A DNA stretch of 54,737 bases, taken from contig QZKI01000093.1 in NCBI GenBank assembly GCA_003598055.1, positions 1-54,737 of the forward strand. Direction: 5' to 3'. Origin of the DNA: Candidatus Abyssobacteria bacterium SURF_17 (lineage in GTDB: Bacteria > Abyssobacteria > SURF-5). Numbering within the stretch: the first letter of the stretch is position 1; each line of letters starts with the position of its first letter. Shown one piece after another: positions 18,205 through 25,912 of this stretch. The translations under genes and the position numbers were made by a program. Below the pieces are notes generated by a model. It did not search any database. It was not told the origin of the DNA and saw only the letters and a list, made by a program, of their open reading frames with translations.

Positions 18205-19530
18205 TCATTGGCCGAAGAGATGCTTGGCCAGGCGTTTGCCGAGCCCTATGCATGTGAGCACTGGCGGCAGCCCCCATGGTTCAGGAATAACGCTCGTATC
18301 ACAGAGATAGAGATTCTCAACCCGCGTCTGCAGGTTCTTATCCACCACATGGCCGACTCGGGCCGTGCCACCCGGGTGCGCGCCGCGGTCAATGGTGCAG
18401 AATATGTCGTCAACCTCGCAGCCAGCCTGCTCTAGGATTTTCTCGGCGATGCGGGTTCCATGGTCCAATTTCAGCCGGTCATCGTAGGTAAGCGGCTTCG
18501 AGAACGAGCCGTCGAGGTTGATGCGTCCGCCCATGTCATCGCGGATTTTTACCATGATGCCGAGGACGGAGCGATAATTCACCCACTTCGTCAGCGAGCG
18601 CGGATTGCGCAGGCCGATGGACGCCCCGAACAAGAGCCATGGCTCGACAATCGGCGAAAGGATGAAGCCGTCCTTTTCATGATGCTCGTACGTGCCGACC
18701 GACATCTGCGGCGCGGATGCGCTTCCCACCCCCTTGTCGCGCGGAACTCCATATACCATGCGGAGCGGGTCACAGAAGAATCCTTGGCCGGCTTCCGGTA
18801 TGCCGGATCGCTGGAGGATGACCGGCGTGCCCATGCCGCCGGCTGCGATGATTACCCGTTGAGCGCGTACCTCGACGGGGGTTTTTAAGGCATTGTGCCC
18901 TCGTATGCCGACAGCTTTGCCGTTCTCGGTGATGACTTCCCTCACGGCCACCCTGTTCAGCAGGATGGCCCCTCGGCTCACGGCGTCGGCCACGTAGTTT
19001 GCGGCCGTCCACTTTGCGCCGCGCTTGCAGCCAAGGATGCAGTCTGAGCAGCCGGGCGCGCATTTGTCGGGGTCGATGAATTTTCTGAACGGTTCCCAGT
19101 CATATCCCAGTTCGTTCGCGGCAGACATGAGGCGGCGGTTGGCGGGGCCGAGCAATTCGTCTGGAAGCGCAGTGACCTTCAGCTCTTCCTCAGCCTCATT
19201 CACCTCATACGTTATGTCAATCCCGTATTTGTCTTTGAGCCATGCGGGAGGGCGGCAGGCAGTCGCTGTGAATACCAGCGTCGAGCCGCCGGTAGCGAGC
19301 GCGCGCACGACGTTCAATCCTTCTTCTGAATAAACGAGTCCCCCACGGTCAATGTGTTTCAAGATGGAGAGATGGGAGCCGATACGGTTGGGATGGCGCC
19401 CTCCCTCGATGAAGACGACGCGCTTTCCCGCACGCGCGAGCTCGCGGCCCACCGTCGCACCGCCGGGCCCCGTTCCCACAACGACGGCATCAGCTTCTAT
19501 CCGGATGGTTTGATGATTTGCGGGACTCAT
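18205..19530 (-). CDS. GMC-family FAD-dependent oxidoreductase
   Basis: The 441-residue protein begins with a dinucleotide-binding fold, VVVGTGPGGATVGRELARAG, binding FAD. Around residues 145-160 is a Cys cluster CAPGCSDCILGC followed by KRGAKWTAANYV, as in the long-chain alcohol oxidase branch. The C-terminus has HPGGTARVG (catalytic His) and LYLCDTSVIPEPWG, the GMC C-domain signature. It likely oxidises an alcohol or sterol-like substrate; the acceptor is unknown. A GGAGG ribosome binding site precedes the ATG and a candidate promoter lies about 100 bases upstream. It is shorter than typical GMC enzymes (500-600 residues). Confidence 0.82.
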   Translation of the reverse strand: MSPANHQTIRIEADAVVVGTGPGGATVGRELARAGKRVVFIEGGRHPNRIGSHLSILKHIDRGGLVYSEEGLNVVRALATGGSTLVFTATACRPPAWLKDKYGIDITYEVNEAEEELKVTALPDELLGPANRRLMSAANELGYDWEPFRKFIDPDKCAPGCSDCILGCKRGAKWTAANYVADAVSRGAILLNRVAVREVITENGKAVGIRGHNALKTPVEVRAQRVIIAAGGMGTPVILQRSGIPEAGQGFFCDPLRMVYGVPRDKGVGSASAPQMSVGTYEHHEKDGFILSPIVEPWLLFGASIGLRNPRSLTKWVNYRSVLGIMVKIRDDMGGRINLDGSFSKPLTYDDRLKLDHGTRIAEKILEQAGCEVDDIFCTIDRGAHPGGTARVGHVVDKNLQTRVENLYLCDTSVIPEPWGLPPVLTCIGLGKRLAKHLFGQ

Positions 19531-19625
19531 GGCAAGTCCTCCGTTTGTTTGGGGTGGCGAAAGGATAATGGTCGTTCACTAACCCACAGCAACAACAGAT
19601 AAGAAAAACGCAACCTAACACGGTC

Positions 19626-19655
19626 ATTATATACTGTGAAGAGCCGGGGAGGCAA
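19626..19655 (-). promoter_or_regulatory. Candidate sigma70 promoter for the GMC oxidoreductase gene
   Basis: Read on the minus strand, TTGCCT (19655-19650) and TATAAT (19631-19626) are separated by 18 bases. Transcription would start near 19619, about 90 bases before the GMC start codon. The -10 is perfect; the -35 matches only in TTG plus one base. Confidence 0.45.
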
Positions 19656-19704
19656 CTAGGCAATGTGCCACGGGTCTGTGATATGAAAGGTGGTTCATGC
19701 GGCA

Positions 19705-20490
19705 TCAGGAACCCGTGAAGTGGGGTTTGCGCTTCTCAAAGAAGGCGGAGATGCCCTCGAGGGCGTCGGCCGATTTTATCAGCCGGGATTGCACCGCAGC
19801 GACTTCATCGAGCGGCGCACGTGAGTCAAGCAGTTCCTTGGCCGCCGCCATCGCGAGCGGGGCGTGAGAACTGAGTTTTTCCGCGAGTTCTCCCACGGTT
19901 CCATCCAGCGATGGCTGTTCCACCACAAGATTGACCAGTCCGATGCGGTACGCTTCCTCCGCGCTTATGAGGTCTCCCGTCAGGATGAGCTCCTTCGTCT
20001 TGGCGATACCGATAAGAGGAGGGAGTCTCAGCGTGGCGCCGAGCGCGGGCACAATGCCGATCTTTACGTCGGACAGCCCGAGCTTCGCGCCCCGGGCGGC
20101 TACACGGAAATCGCACGCGAGCGCGAGCTGCAAACCGGCGCCCACGGCGTGTCCGTTAATTGCGGCGATTGTCGGCTGGGGGAGCGCCTCGACCGTGTCG
20201 AATACGCTCTGCGCCTGCCGGATGCCGTGGGCGAGTTCGTCGCCCTCCGCTCCCGAACGATATTCGCTCACGTTGGTCAGGTCGGCCCCCGAGCAGAAGG
20301 CGCGTCCCGCCCCGGTGAATATGACCACGCGAACGTCTGCTTTCTTGGAGGCGGTCTCGACTGCCTGCCCGAGGTCACGGAACATTGCTGGACTGAATGC
20401 GTTTAGTCGCTCCGGCCTGTTGAGGGTCAGCGTGAGCCGGGGGCCCTCCTGCTTCCACATGAGGGTTTCGAATGAGCGTGGTATGGTCAT
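19705..20490 (-). CDS. Enoyl-CoA hydratase/isomerase
   Basis: This is a 261-residue crotonase-fold protein. TLTLNRPERLNAFSPAMF is the N-terminal signature, AFCSGADL forms one oxyanion-hole strand, and INGHAVGAGLQLALACDFR the other. KIGIVPALGATLRLPPLIG contains the region of the catalytic acids, where the hydratase Glu is not obvious; an isomerase or other crotonase activity is possible. It acts on CoA thioesters in the cytosol. GGGAG precedes the ATG. It lies between the octaheme cytochrome and the GMC enzyme on the same strand, with no other beta-oxidation gene beside it. Confidence 0.85.
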   Translation of the reverse strand: MTIPRSFETLMWKQEGPRLTLTLNRPERLNAFSPAMFRDLGQAVETASKKADVRVVIFTGAGRAFCSGADLTNVSEYRSGAEGDELAHGIRQAQSVFDTVEALPQPTIAAINGHAVGAGLQLALACDFRVAARGAKLGLSDVKIGIVPALGATLRLPPLIGIAKTKELILTGDLISAEEAYRIGLVNLVVEQPSLDGTVGELAEKLSSHAPLAMAAAKELLDSRAPLDEVAAVQSRLIKSADALEGISAFFEKRKPHFTGS

Positions 20491-20517
20491 CGTACTCCCG
20501 AAGCTGCTTCGTTGTGG

Positions 20518-21894
20518 TCACTGCCCGTAGCGCTCGCGATAGAACTGTTTGATTTGCTCTCGCTCCTCTGCGCTCAAACCCTTCGTCCATTTGTGAAGGT
20601 CGCTCGCCATGTGTTCGGCGGTGACGCCGGGCAAGAGGCGTTCGGCCTCCGGGATGAACTCGATGTAGAATCGGTGGGCGATGTCATAGAAGCCGTGCCA
20701 CTGCGTGTAGTCCGGGCCCATCATCGAGGCGCCGTGGCGTGCGCGTCGTCCCTCGTGATGCCAGAGATAGAAATACGTCCACTCGATTTCCTCATCGAAG
20801 GGTGTCGGGTTGATTTTGCCGGCGACGAGCAGACTCTTCATGATAGCCTGAGCGGGCTTTGCAAATTTCTCGTTATAGAGTTCGATGACGTCATCGAACT
20901 GTTGGTAGAAGCCGTCCACGTATGCGGGAGTGTGACAGTTCTGGCAGACAAGTTTCATTCGGTCGCGTCTTTGTTCCCAGTTCTCGAGCTTTATCGAAAC
21001 TTCAGGACGGAGCGTCCAACTGATACGTGTGCCGATGTCATGTGTGAGGGTCAGGCCTTTGGCCGCGCTCATATGACATGTTGCGCACGTGGGCGCGGCA
21101 TCGTAGTCGATGCCGAGCACCCATGTGTCGTTCGAGAGGTTCATTTTATGGATAAATGCGCGAAAGGCGATGCCGTGTTTGGACTCGGTGTATATCTCGT
21201 ACTGCGGATGGTCAGGGCCGAGATGGCACTTACCGCAATTCTCGGGCTGACGCGCGAGTGCGGGTGAGAACGCATGGCGTGAGTGGCACGCAGAGCACGA
21301 GCCTTTGCTGCCGTCGGGGTTTAATCTGCCGATGCCCGTGTTCGGCCACGTCGTCGGGTCGAGCTTTCCCTTCTCGAGCACCTTTATCTCCGACCCGTGG
21401 CACTGTTTGCAGCCAGAATTTGCGGCGGGCACTCCTTCTACGACTTCGCCGAGCACGTTGTCGAGCGAGCCAAGGATTTGTCCACCCTTTGCATGATGGC
21501 TTCCATCGAACTCCTTGACTTCTTTTTCATGACACGCGGCGCAGTCTTTCGGCGAGACGATGATGGAGATGGTGGCTTCATAATGTTCGAACGCGTCGAC
21601 GTCGGTCGGCTGGGCCGCGTGACATTCGTAGCAGCCGACTCCATTCTTTGCATGCGCGCTCTGCTGCCATTGGCTGACGATGACGGGTGCGATTTCACTC
21701 TCCCTGTGACAGGTGACGCACTGCTGGGTTTGTTCCGATTGTTCCGCGAGCATCGCACCGGCCATCTGTCTCGGCTGTACGGAAACTGGGCCTGTCTCCG
21801 AGTGCGCGCTCCGAGCGAGTATTGTCGCAAAGAAGCAGAGCGACGCAGCCGAGACGAACGCGATCTTGAAGAGTCGACGCACGTAACAGACCAT
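20518..21894 (-). CDS. Octaheme c-type cytochrome, hydroxylamine oxidoreductase-like
   Basis: The 458-residue protein has a signal peptide (basic start, hydrophobic 11-27, cleavage near 30-33). Eight CxxCH motifs start at Cys 59, 88, 118, 162, 200, 220, 270 and 317, so eight covalently bound hemes are expected. The C-terminal block WHHEGRRARHGASMMGPDYT followed by QWHGFY (residues 378-403) is typical of the HAO family. It would be periplasmic and could oxidise hydroxylamine or hydrazine, or reduce nitrite in the reverse direction. Whether the protein has the cross-linking Tyr of true HAO cannot be decided by eye. GGAGG precedes the ATG by seven bases. No quinone-linked partner gene is adjacent. 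Confidence 0.85.
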   Translation of the reverse strand: MVCYVRRLFKIAFVSAASLCFFATILARSAHSETGPVSVQPRQMAGAMLAEQSEQTQQCVTCHRESEIAPVIVSQWQQSAHAKNGVGCYECHAAQPTDVDAFEHYEATISIIVSPKDCAACHEKEVKEFDGSHHAKGGQILGSLDNVLGEVVEGVPAANSGCKQCHGSEIKVLEKGKLDPTTWPNTGIGRLNPDGSKGSCSACHSRHAFSPALARQPENCGKCHLGPDHPQYEIYTESKHGIAFRAFIHKMNLSNDTWVLGIDYDAAPTCATCHMSAAKGLTLTHDIGTRISWTLRPEVSIKLENWEQRRDRMKLVCQNCHTPAYVDGFYQQFDDVIELYNEKFAKPAQAIMKSLLVAGKINPTPFDEEIEWTYFYLWHHEGRRARHGASMMGPDYTQWHGFYDIAHRFYIEFIPEAERLLPGVTAEHMASDLHKWTKGLSAEEREQIKQFYRERYGQ

Positions 21895-21948
21895 TTTCTA
21901 CCTCCGTGTTATTCTCAACGCATACTGAATCGCTTGCACAACAAAACA

Positions 21949-21977
21949 AGTATAGCCACGAATTGGCGAGTATGCAA
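21949..21977 (-). promoter_or_regulatory. Weak candidate promoter for the octaheme cytochrome gene
   Basis: On the minus strand TTGCAT (21977-21972), 17 bases, then TATACT (21954-21949), about 50 bases before the start codon. Only the -10 is a good match. Confidence 0.3.
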
Positions 21978-22089
21978 ACAACTCGACGGAAAGGAAAGCG
22001 GAAAGGCCATCCGTGCGAAAAAAATTGCTGGTTTGCGAGCGCGAAACGGGACGTTGAGGGTCTCTTGCTATATGATGTGGTTTTTCCTC

Positions 22090-22118
22090 TTGACATGCAC
22101 TACATGTCGTGGTATAAT
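22090..22118 (+). promoter_or_regulatory. Perfect sigma70 consensus promoter with embedded dyad
   Basis: TTGACA at 22090-22095 and TATAAT at 22113-22118 are separated by exactly 17 bases, so both hexamers and spacing match the consensus. Transcription should start near 22125, about 77 bases before the lysine-rich gene. GACATG (22092-22097) and CATGTC (22103-22108) form a perfect dyad across the -35 and spacer, a possible operator. Confidence 0.85.
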
Positions 22119-22127
22119 TTCTCATGA

Positions 22128-22319
22128 CACTTGGGGCCAGTGAGATCCATTGACCCATGATCCCGTCGGTGCTCAACTAACTACCATGGGGAGGAAAGTA
22201 TATGCCAGCAAAGAAAAAGGCGGCTAAGAAGAAACCCGCCAAGAAGAAAACCGCAAAGAAGAAATCCGCAAAGAAAGCCACGAAGAAGAAGAAGTAACCT
22301 CATCCACTGGCCCCAAGTG
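22128..22319. repeat. Perfect 15-bp inverted repeat bracketing the lysine-rich gene
   Basis: CACTTGGGGCCAGTG at 22128-22142 is exactly complementary to CACTGGCCCCAAGTG at 22305-22319. The left arm begins about three bases after the predicted transcription start, so in the mRNA the two ends could pair and close a panhandle around the coding region. Confidence 0.8.
22202..22297 (+). CDS. 31-residue lysine/alanine-rich protein (histone H1-like tail)
   Basis: MPAKKKAAKKKPAKKKTAKK begins a protein made almost only of Lys, Ala, Thr, Pro and Ser, in repeating KKxAKK units, with no acidic residue. GGGGAGG at 22188-22194 lies seven bases before the ATG, an excellent ribosome binding site, and a consensus promoter lies upstream. 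Composition resembles eukaryotic histone H1 tails and bacterial H1-like or AlgP proteins, so binding to DNA, RNA or the ribosome surface is likely but inferred. It stands alone, divergent from the cytochrome gene and upstream of mutL. Confidence 0.8.
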   Translation: MPAKKKAAKKKPAKKKTAKKKSAKKATKKKK

Positions 22320-22343
22320 CCCTTCACAATTTCCTGCCAGTGG
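22304..22343 (+). other. Alternative hairpin 3' of the lysine-rich gene
   Basis: CCACTGG (22304-22310) can pair with CCAGTGG (22337-22343). The same bases are part of the right arm that can pair with the 5' end of the transcript, so the two structures exclude each other. No T-run follows, so it is not a standard terminator. Confidence 0.45.
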
Positions 22344-22488
22344 GAGAGCTCAACGCAGTTCAACTTCGAGAACGTGCCTTATTCTTGCCTGATGTCGTGT
22401 CCGTTCATGATGTCTCTTCCTTGAACGAGTACTGTGCGTGTGCTAAGATATGCTTGAAATCCAATTGCATAACACTGCGGTGGCGCCC

Positions 22489-24318
22489 ATGCCGACAATT
22501 AACATACTCACAGAGGACACGGCGAATAAGATTGCCGCCGGAGAAGTGATTGAACGGCCCTCCTCGGTGGTCAAGGAGTTGGTCGAGAACGCGATCGATG
22601 CCGGGGCGCGCAAGCTGTCGCTCGAGCTCGAGGCAGGCGGGAAAAGATTAGCGCGTGTTTCCGATGACGGGTGCGGCATGTCGTATGAAGATGCTCTCTT
22701 GTGTCTCGAGCGGCATGCGACGAGCAAGATATCGAACGCTTCCGACCTCGATGCAATCGCGACGTTCGGATTCCGGGGTGAAGCGATTCCGAGCATCGCG
22801 GCGGTGTCTGAAATGGAGATTATCACGCGGGCGCGCGATAGACTATCGGGCACGCGGGTGGTTGTTGAGGGAGGAGTCATCCGAGATGTAAGCGAGACGG
22901 GCGCTCCGGTCGGCACGCAGATGACAGTGCGCCGCTTGTTCTTCAACACTCCTGCAAGACGGAAATTCATGAAAGCTGCTGCAACCGAGCTCGGTCATGT
23001 GACAAACATGGTTCAGAGACAGGCCCTCGCTCATCCGCATATCAATTTCCGCCTGGTCAGTGGAGGACGCGAGACGCTCAATCTTCCTCCCGCCGGCTCG
23101 ATACGCGACCGGATCGCCCTCATTTGGGGAAATGAGTTCGTGCGAGAGCTCAGCGACGGCGTCCATCGGAGCGACGGCCTGACCGTATCGGGATACTTCG
23201 GCACTCCCGCGCTCACGCGCTCCAATCGCGACCACCAGTTCTTTTTTCTCAACCGCAGGCCGATAGTGAACAGATTGCTTGGCAAGGCGTTGGCCGATGC
23301 CTATCGCGGCGTTGTGATGAGTGACCGCTTTCCGGTCGCATTCATCTTTATTGAGATAAGACCTCATATGGTGGATGTCAACATTCATCCGACGAAGCGA
23401 GAGGTGCGCTTCGCCAATCCGAATATTGTCCTCGACGCCTTGCGGGAGGCGGCGAGAGCGGCGTTAAAGAGTACTCGCCCTGCTCGCAACGTGGCTTCCG
23501 CCGCGTTGCGAACACAGTCAGATGCCGGTGCAGGGGCGCAGCATGCTGAACCCTTACAAAATCCGAATGGGAAGCCAGGTACGGGCGCTGTCTTTAGCGG
23601 GAATTCGCTGTTCCAAACCATCCGCGTGGATGAGGTGAGCATCGAGGCCGTGCTGCCGATGCTTGAGGAGGAAGAGCAACGTCGGCCGCGGCATCCTTCT
23701 GCTGTCATGTGGCCGACTGCCGACTTTTCGGCCGTGTCGCCTGACATCCGCCTGATACGGCAGGTCTTCAACTCCTATTTGCTTTGCACGGACGCTGACG
23801 GCCTCATCATCGTGGACCAACACGCGCTTCACGAGCGTGTTCTGTACGACGAACTCGTGCGCAAGAGCGACCGCACGCACCCGACCACACAGCAGATGCT
23901 GATACCCATTACGATAGAGTTTTCTCCTGACCGCGCCGAAGTGCTCTCGGCTCACCTCGGGCTTTTCTCACAGATCGGGATTGAGATCGAGCCTTTCGGG
24001 CCGAGGACGTTTGCGGTGACTGCACTCGCGCGTGTTCATAGTGAGAATCGCGTGGACGAAATCGTGCGCGAGGGTGTTGACGAGCTTTATCTTGGCCTGA
24101 GATTGAAGGCGCCGCGCGAGATACTGCGGAGGCTGATGACCATCTCTGCCTGCAAGAACTCCATCAAAGCCGGTGACCCGCTGAGCGACAGAGAGGCGGA
24201 GATGCTCGTGGAAAAGCTCAAGGAACTTCCACGGCCCCCCACCTGCTTACACGGGAGACCCCTCGTGCTGCGGCTGACCGAGGCGCAGATTGCGCGCGCG
24301 TTTGGCCGCAAAGGCTGA
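22489..24318 (+). CDS. mutL: DNA mismatch repair protein MutL
   Basis: The protein has 609 residues from ATG 22489 (MPTINILTED), the usual MutL start; ATG 22450 would add 13 unlike residues, and neither has a good ribosome binding site. The GHKL ATPase motifs are ENAIDAGA, DDGCGM and FGFRGEAI. The C-terminal domain has DQHALHER (near residue 443) and CLHGRP, two of the metal-site motifs of nicking-competent MutL. The third motif reads ACKNSIKAGD where His is usual after AC. It couples MutS recognition to strand incision. miaA follows after six bases, the classic mutL-miaA pair. Confidence 0.95.
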   Translation: MPTINILTEDTANKIAAGEVIERPSSVVKELVENAIDAGARKLSLELEAGGKRLARVSDDGCGMSYEDALLCLERHATSKISNASDLDAIATFGFRGEAIPSIAAVSEMEIITRARDRLSGTRVVVEGGVIRDVSETGAPVGTQMTVRRLFFNTPARRKFMKAAATELGHVTNMVQRQALAHPHINFRLVSGGRETLNLPPAGSIRDRIALIWGNEFVRELSDGVHRSDGLTVSGYFGTPALTRSNRDHQFFFLNRRPIVNRLLGKALADAYRGVVMSDRFPVAFIFIEIRPHMVDVNIHPTKREVRFANPNIVLDALREAARAALKSTRPARNVASAALRTQSDAGAGAQHAEPLQNPNGKPGTGAVFSGNSLFQTIRVDEVSIEAVLPMLEEEEQRRPRHPSAVMWPTADFSAVSPDIRLIRQVFNSYLLCTDADGLIIVDQHALHERVLYDELVRKSDRTHPTTQQMLIPITIEFSPDRAEVLSAHLGLFSQIGIEIEPFGPRTFAVTALARVHSENRVDEIVREGVDELYLGLRLKAPREILRRLMTISACKNSIKAGDPLSDREAEMLVEKLKELPRPPTCLHGRPLVLRLTEAQIARAFGRKG

Positions 24319-24324
24319 GGCGTA

Positions 24325-25257
24325 ATGCCAGACTTTCTTGTGGTCTGCGGCCCCACCGCTTCGGGCAAATCGAATGTGGCGGTATTGCTCGCGGAGGCGC
24401 TCGGCGGCGAAATCATCTCCGCCGACTCGATGCAGATATATCGGGGCCTCGACATCGGCACCGACAAGCCCTCGGCAGAGCTGCGGAAGCGTGTGCCGCA
24501 CCATATGATTGATGTCGTCGAGCCGCAGGAAGGATACAGCGCCGCCCGGTATGAGCGCGAGGCGGTAGCGGTCGTTGACCGACTGCTCGGGCGAGGAAAA
24601 ATTCCCATCGTGGTCGGTGGCTCCGGCCTGTACATCCGAGTTCTCATAAATGGCATCTTCCCCGCGCCCCCCGCATCTGTTCGCGCCAGAAATCGTCTGC
24701 GGCAGGAGGCGGAGGAAAAGGGTGTTCGCACGCTCTATGAGAGGCTTGCTGCGGTCGATCCTGATTATGCCCGCGTGGCCGCGGCGACGGACCTTCGAAG
24801 AATCGTGCGCGCCCTGGAGGTGTTCGAGCTCACCGGCTCCCCGTTCTCTGCATGGCACAGGCGGCACAGGGAGGAGCGGCCTCCGAGAGATGCATTTCTT
24901 GTTGGTCTCAGGCGTTCGCGCGAAGACCTCTATCGCCGTATCGATACACGCGTTGATGAGATGTTTTCGCGGGGCCTCGTGGATGAAGTCCGTCATCTCT
25001 GCGAGCGCGGATATGCCGATGCGCTGAAACACCTCCGGCCGCTCGGATACATCGAGGTGATTGACTATCTTGAAGGGCGGGCGGACCTGGAGGAAGCTGT
25101 TCGACTTGTGAAGCGCAACTCGCGCCGGTACGCAAAGAGACAGCAGACGTGGTTTCGCAAGGAAGCCGTCCGTTGGGTTGACCTCGACCCGGCGGACGAG
25201 GGCGAGCGTGCGCGGAACAAAATAATTCAAATCCTTCCGGGACGCTTCGGCACATGA
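24325..25257 (+). CDS. miaA: tRNA dimethylallyltransferase
   Basis: The 310-residue protein has the P-loop VCGPTASGKSNVA, the catalytic SADSMQIYRGLDIGTDKPS region and GGSGLYIRVLINGIFPAP, all MiaA signatures. It transfers a dimethylallyl group to A37 of tRNAs reading UNN codons, in the cytosol. It lies directly after mutL and before the cyclophilin gene on the same strand. The length is normal and no oddities were seen. Confidence 0.95.
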   Translation: MPDFLVVCGPTASGKSNVAVLLAEALGGEIISADSMQIYRGLDIGTDKPSAELRKRVPHHMIDVVEPQEGYSAARYEREAVAVVDRLLGRGKIPIVVGGSGLYIRVLINGIFPAPPASVRARNRLRQEAEEKGVRTLYERLAAVDPDYARVAAATDLRRIVRALEVFELTGSPFSAWHRRHREERPPRDAFLVGLRRSREDLYRRIDTRVDEMFSRGLVDEVRHLCERGYADALKHLRPLGYIEVIDYLEGRADLEEAVRLVKRNSRRYAKRQQTWFRKEAVRWVDLDPADEGERARNKIIQILPGRFGT

Positions 25258-25282
25258 TTTCGTGACGATTCTTGGAGGAGAC

Positions 25283-25912
25283 ATGCGCGACACATTGATT
25301 ACGTTGATTGCCATAATAGTCGTGATCGGGCTCATTGTTGCTTTCAATAAGTACTATCGACAAGGCGCGGGGCCGAAGGCCGCACCTGCGCGCGATTTTT
25401 CCAAGGAGGCATCTTTGAAACCTGAGGAAGGGAACAAGCTTGTTGCAGTCGTTGAAACGAGCAAGGGGACGTTCTCGTTCGAGTTGCTCCCCAAAGACGC
25501 GCCAGGCACCGTGGAGAATTTTGTTCGCCTCGCGAGGAAGGGGTTCTATGACGGAACGATCTTCCATCGTGTCGTTCCCGGATTTGTGATTCAGGGCGGC
25601 GACCCGACCGGCACGGGCGCCGGCGGGCCGGGATATACGATAAAGGCGGAGTTCAACGCGCGCAAGCACGTGGAGGGAACCGTGGCGATGGCACGGTCGG
25701 ATCACCCTGATAGTGCGGGCAGCCAGTTCTACGTCTGTCTCGCGCCTGCACCCCATCTGGACAGGAAGTACACGGTGTTCGGCCGGGTGATTGAAGGTAT
25801 GGATGTAGTGAGAGCAATCAATCAGGCGCCAACAAACGAGAATGATCGCCCGCTCGAGGATATCATAATGAAGAAAGTGACAGTCCAGGAGGTTACTGCA
25901 TCGGAGGAATGA
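25283..25912 (+). CDS. Membrane-anchored cyclophilin-type peptidyl-prolyl isomerase
   Basis: The protein has 209 residues from ATG 25283, which has GGAGGA just upstream. A single N-terminal helix (ITLIAIIVVIGLIVAF) anchors it, then the cyclophilin domain: TVENFVRLARKGFYDG, FHRVVPGFVIQGGDPTG (catalytic Arg) and SAGSQFYVCLAPAPHLD. The catalytic domain should face the periplasm and help fold exported proteins. The helix lacks a clear cleavage site, so it is probably retained. The stop overlaps the start of the radical SAM gene by four bases. Confidence 0.88.
   Translation: MRDTLITLIAIIVVIGLIVAFNKYYRQGAGPKAAPARDFSKEASLKPEEGNKLVAVVETSKGTFSFELLPKDAPGTVENFVRLARKGFYDGTIFHRVVPGFVIQGGDPTGTGAGGPGYTIKAEFNARKHVEGTVAMARSDHPDSAGSQFYVCLAPAPHLDRKYTVFGRVIEGMDVVRAINQAPTNENDRPLEDIIMKKVTVQEVTASEE

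Noticed and set aside
22202..22297. Reading the lysine-rich locus as a purely structural RNA such as 6S RNA
   Set aside because: The strong ribosome binding site at ideal distance and the clean reading frame favour a coding transcript, though a dual role is possible.
22181..22363. Minus-strand 60-residue Leu/Phe-rich frame opposite the lysine-rich gene
   Set aside because: Reverse complement of AAG/AAA codons necessarily gives Leu/Phe; promoter, ribosome binding site and codon pattern all support the plus strand.
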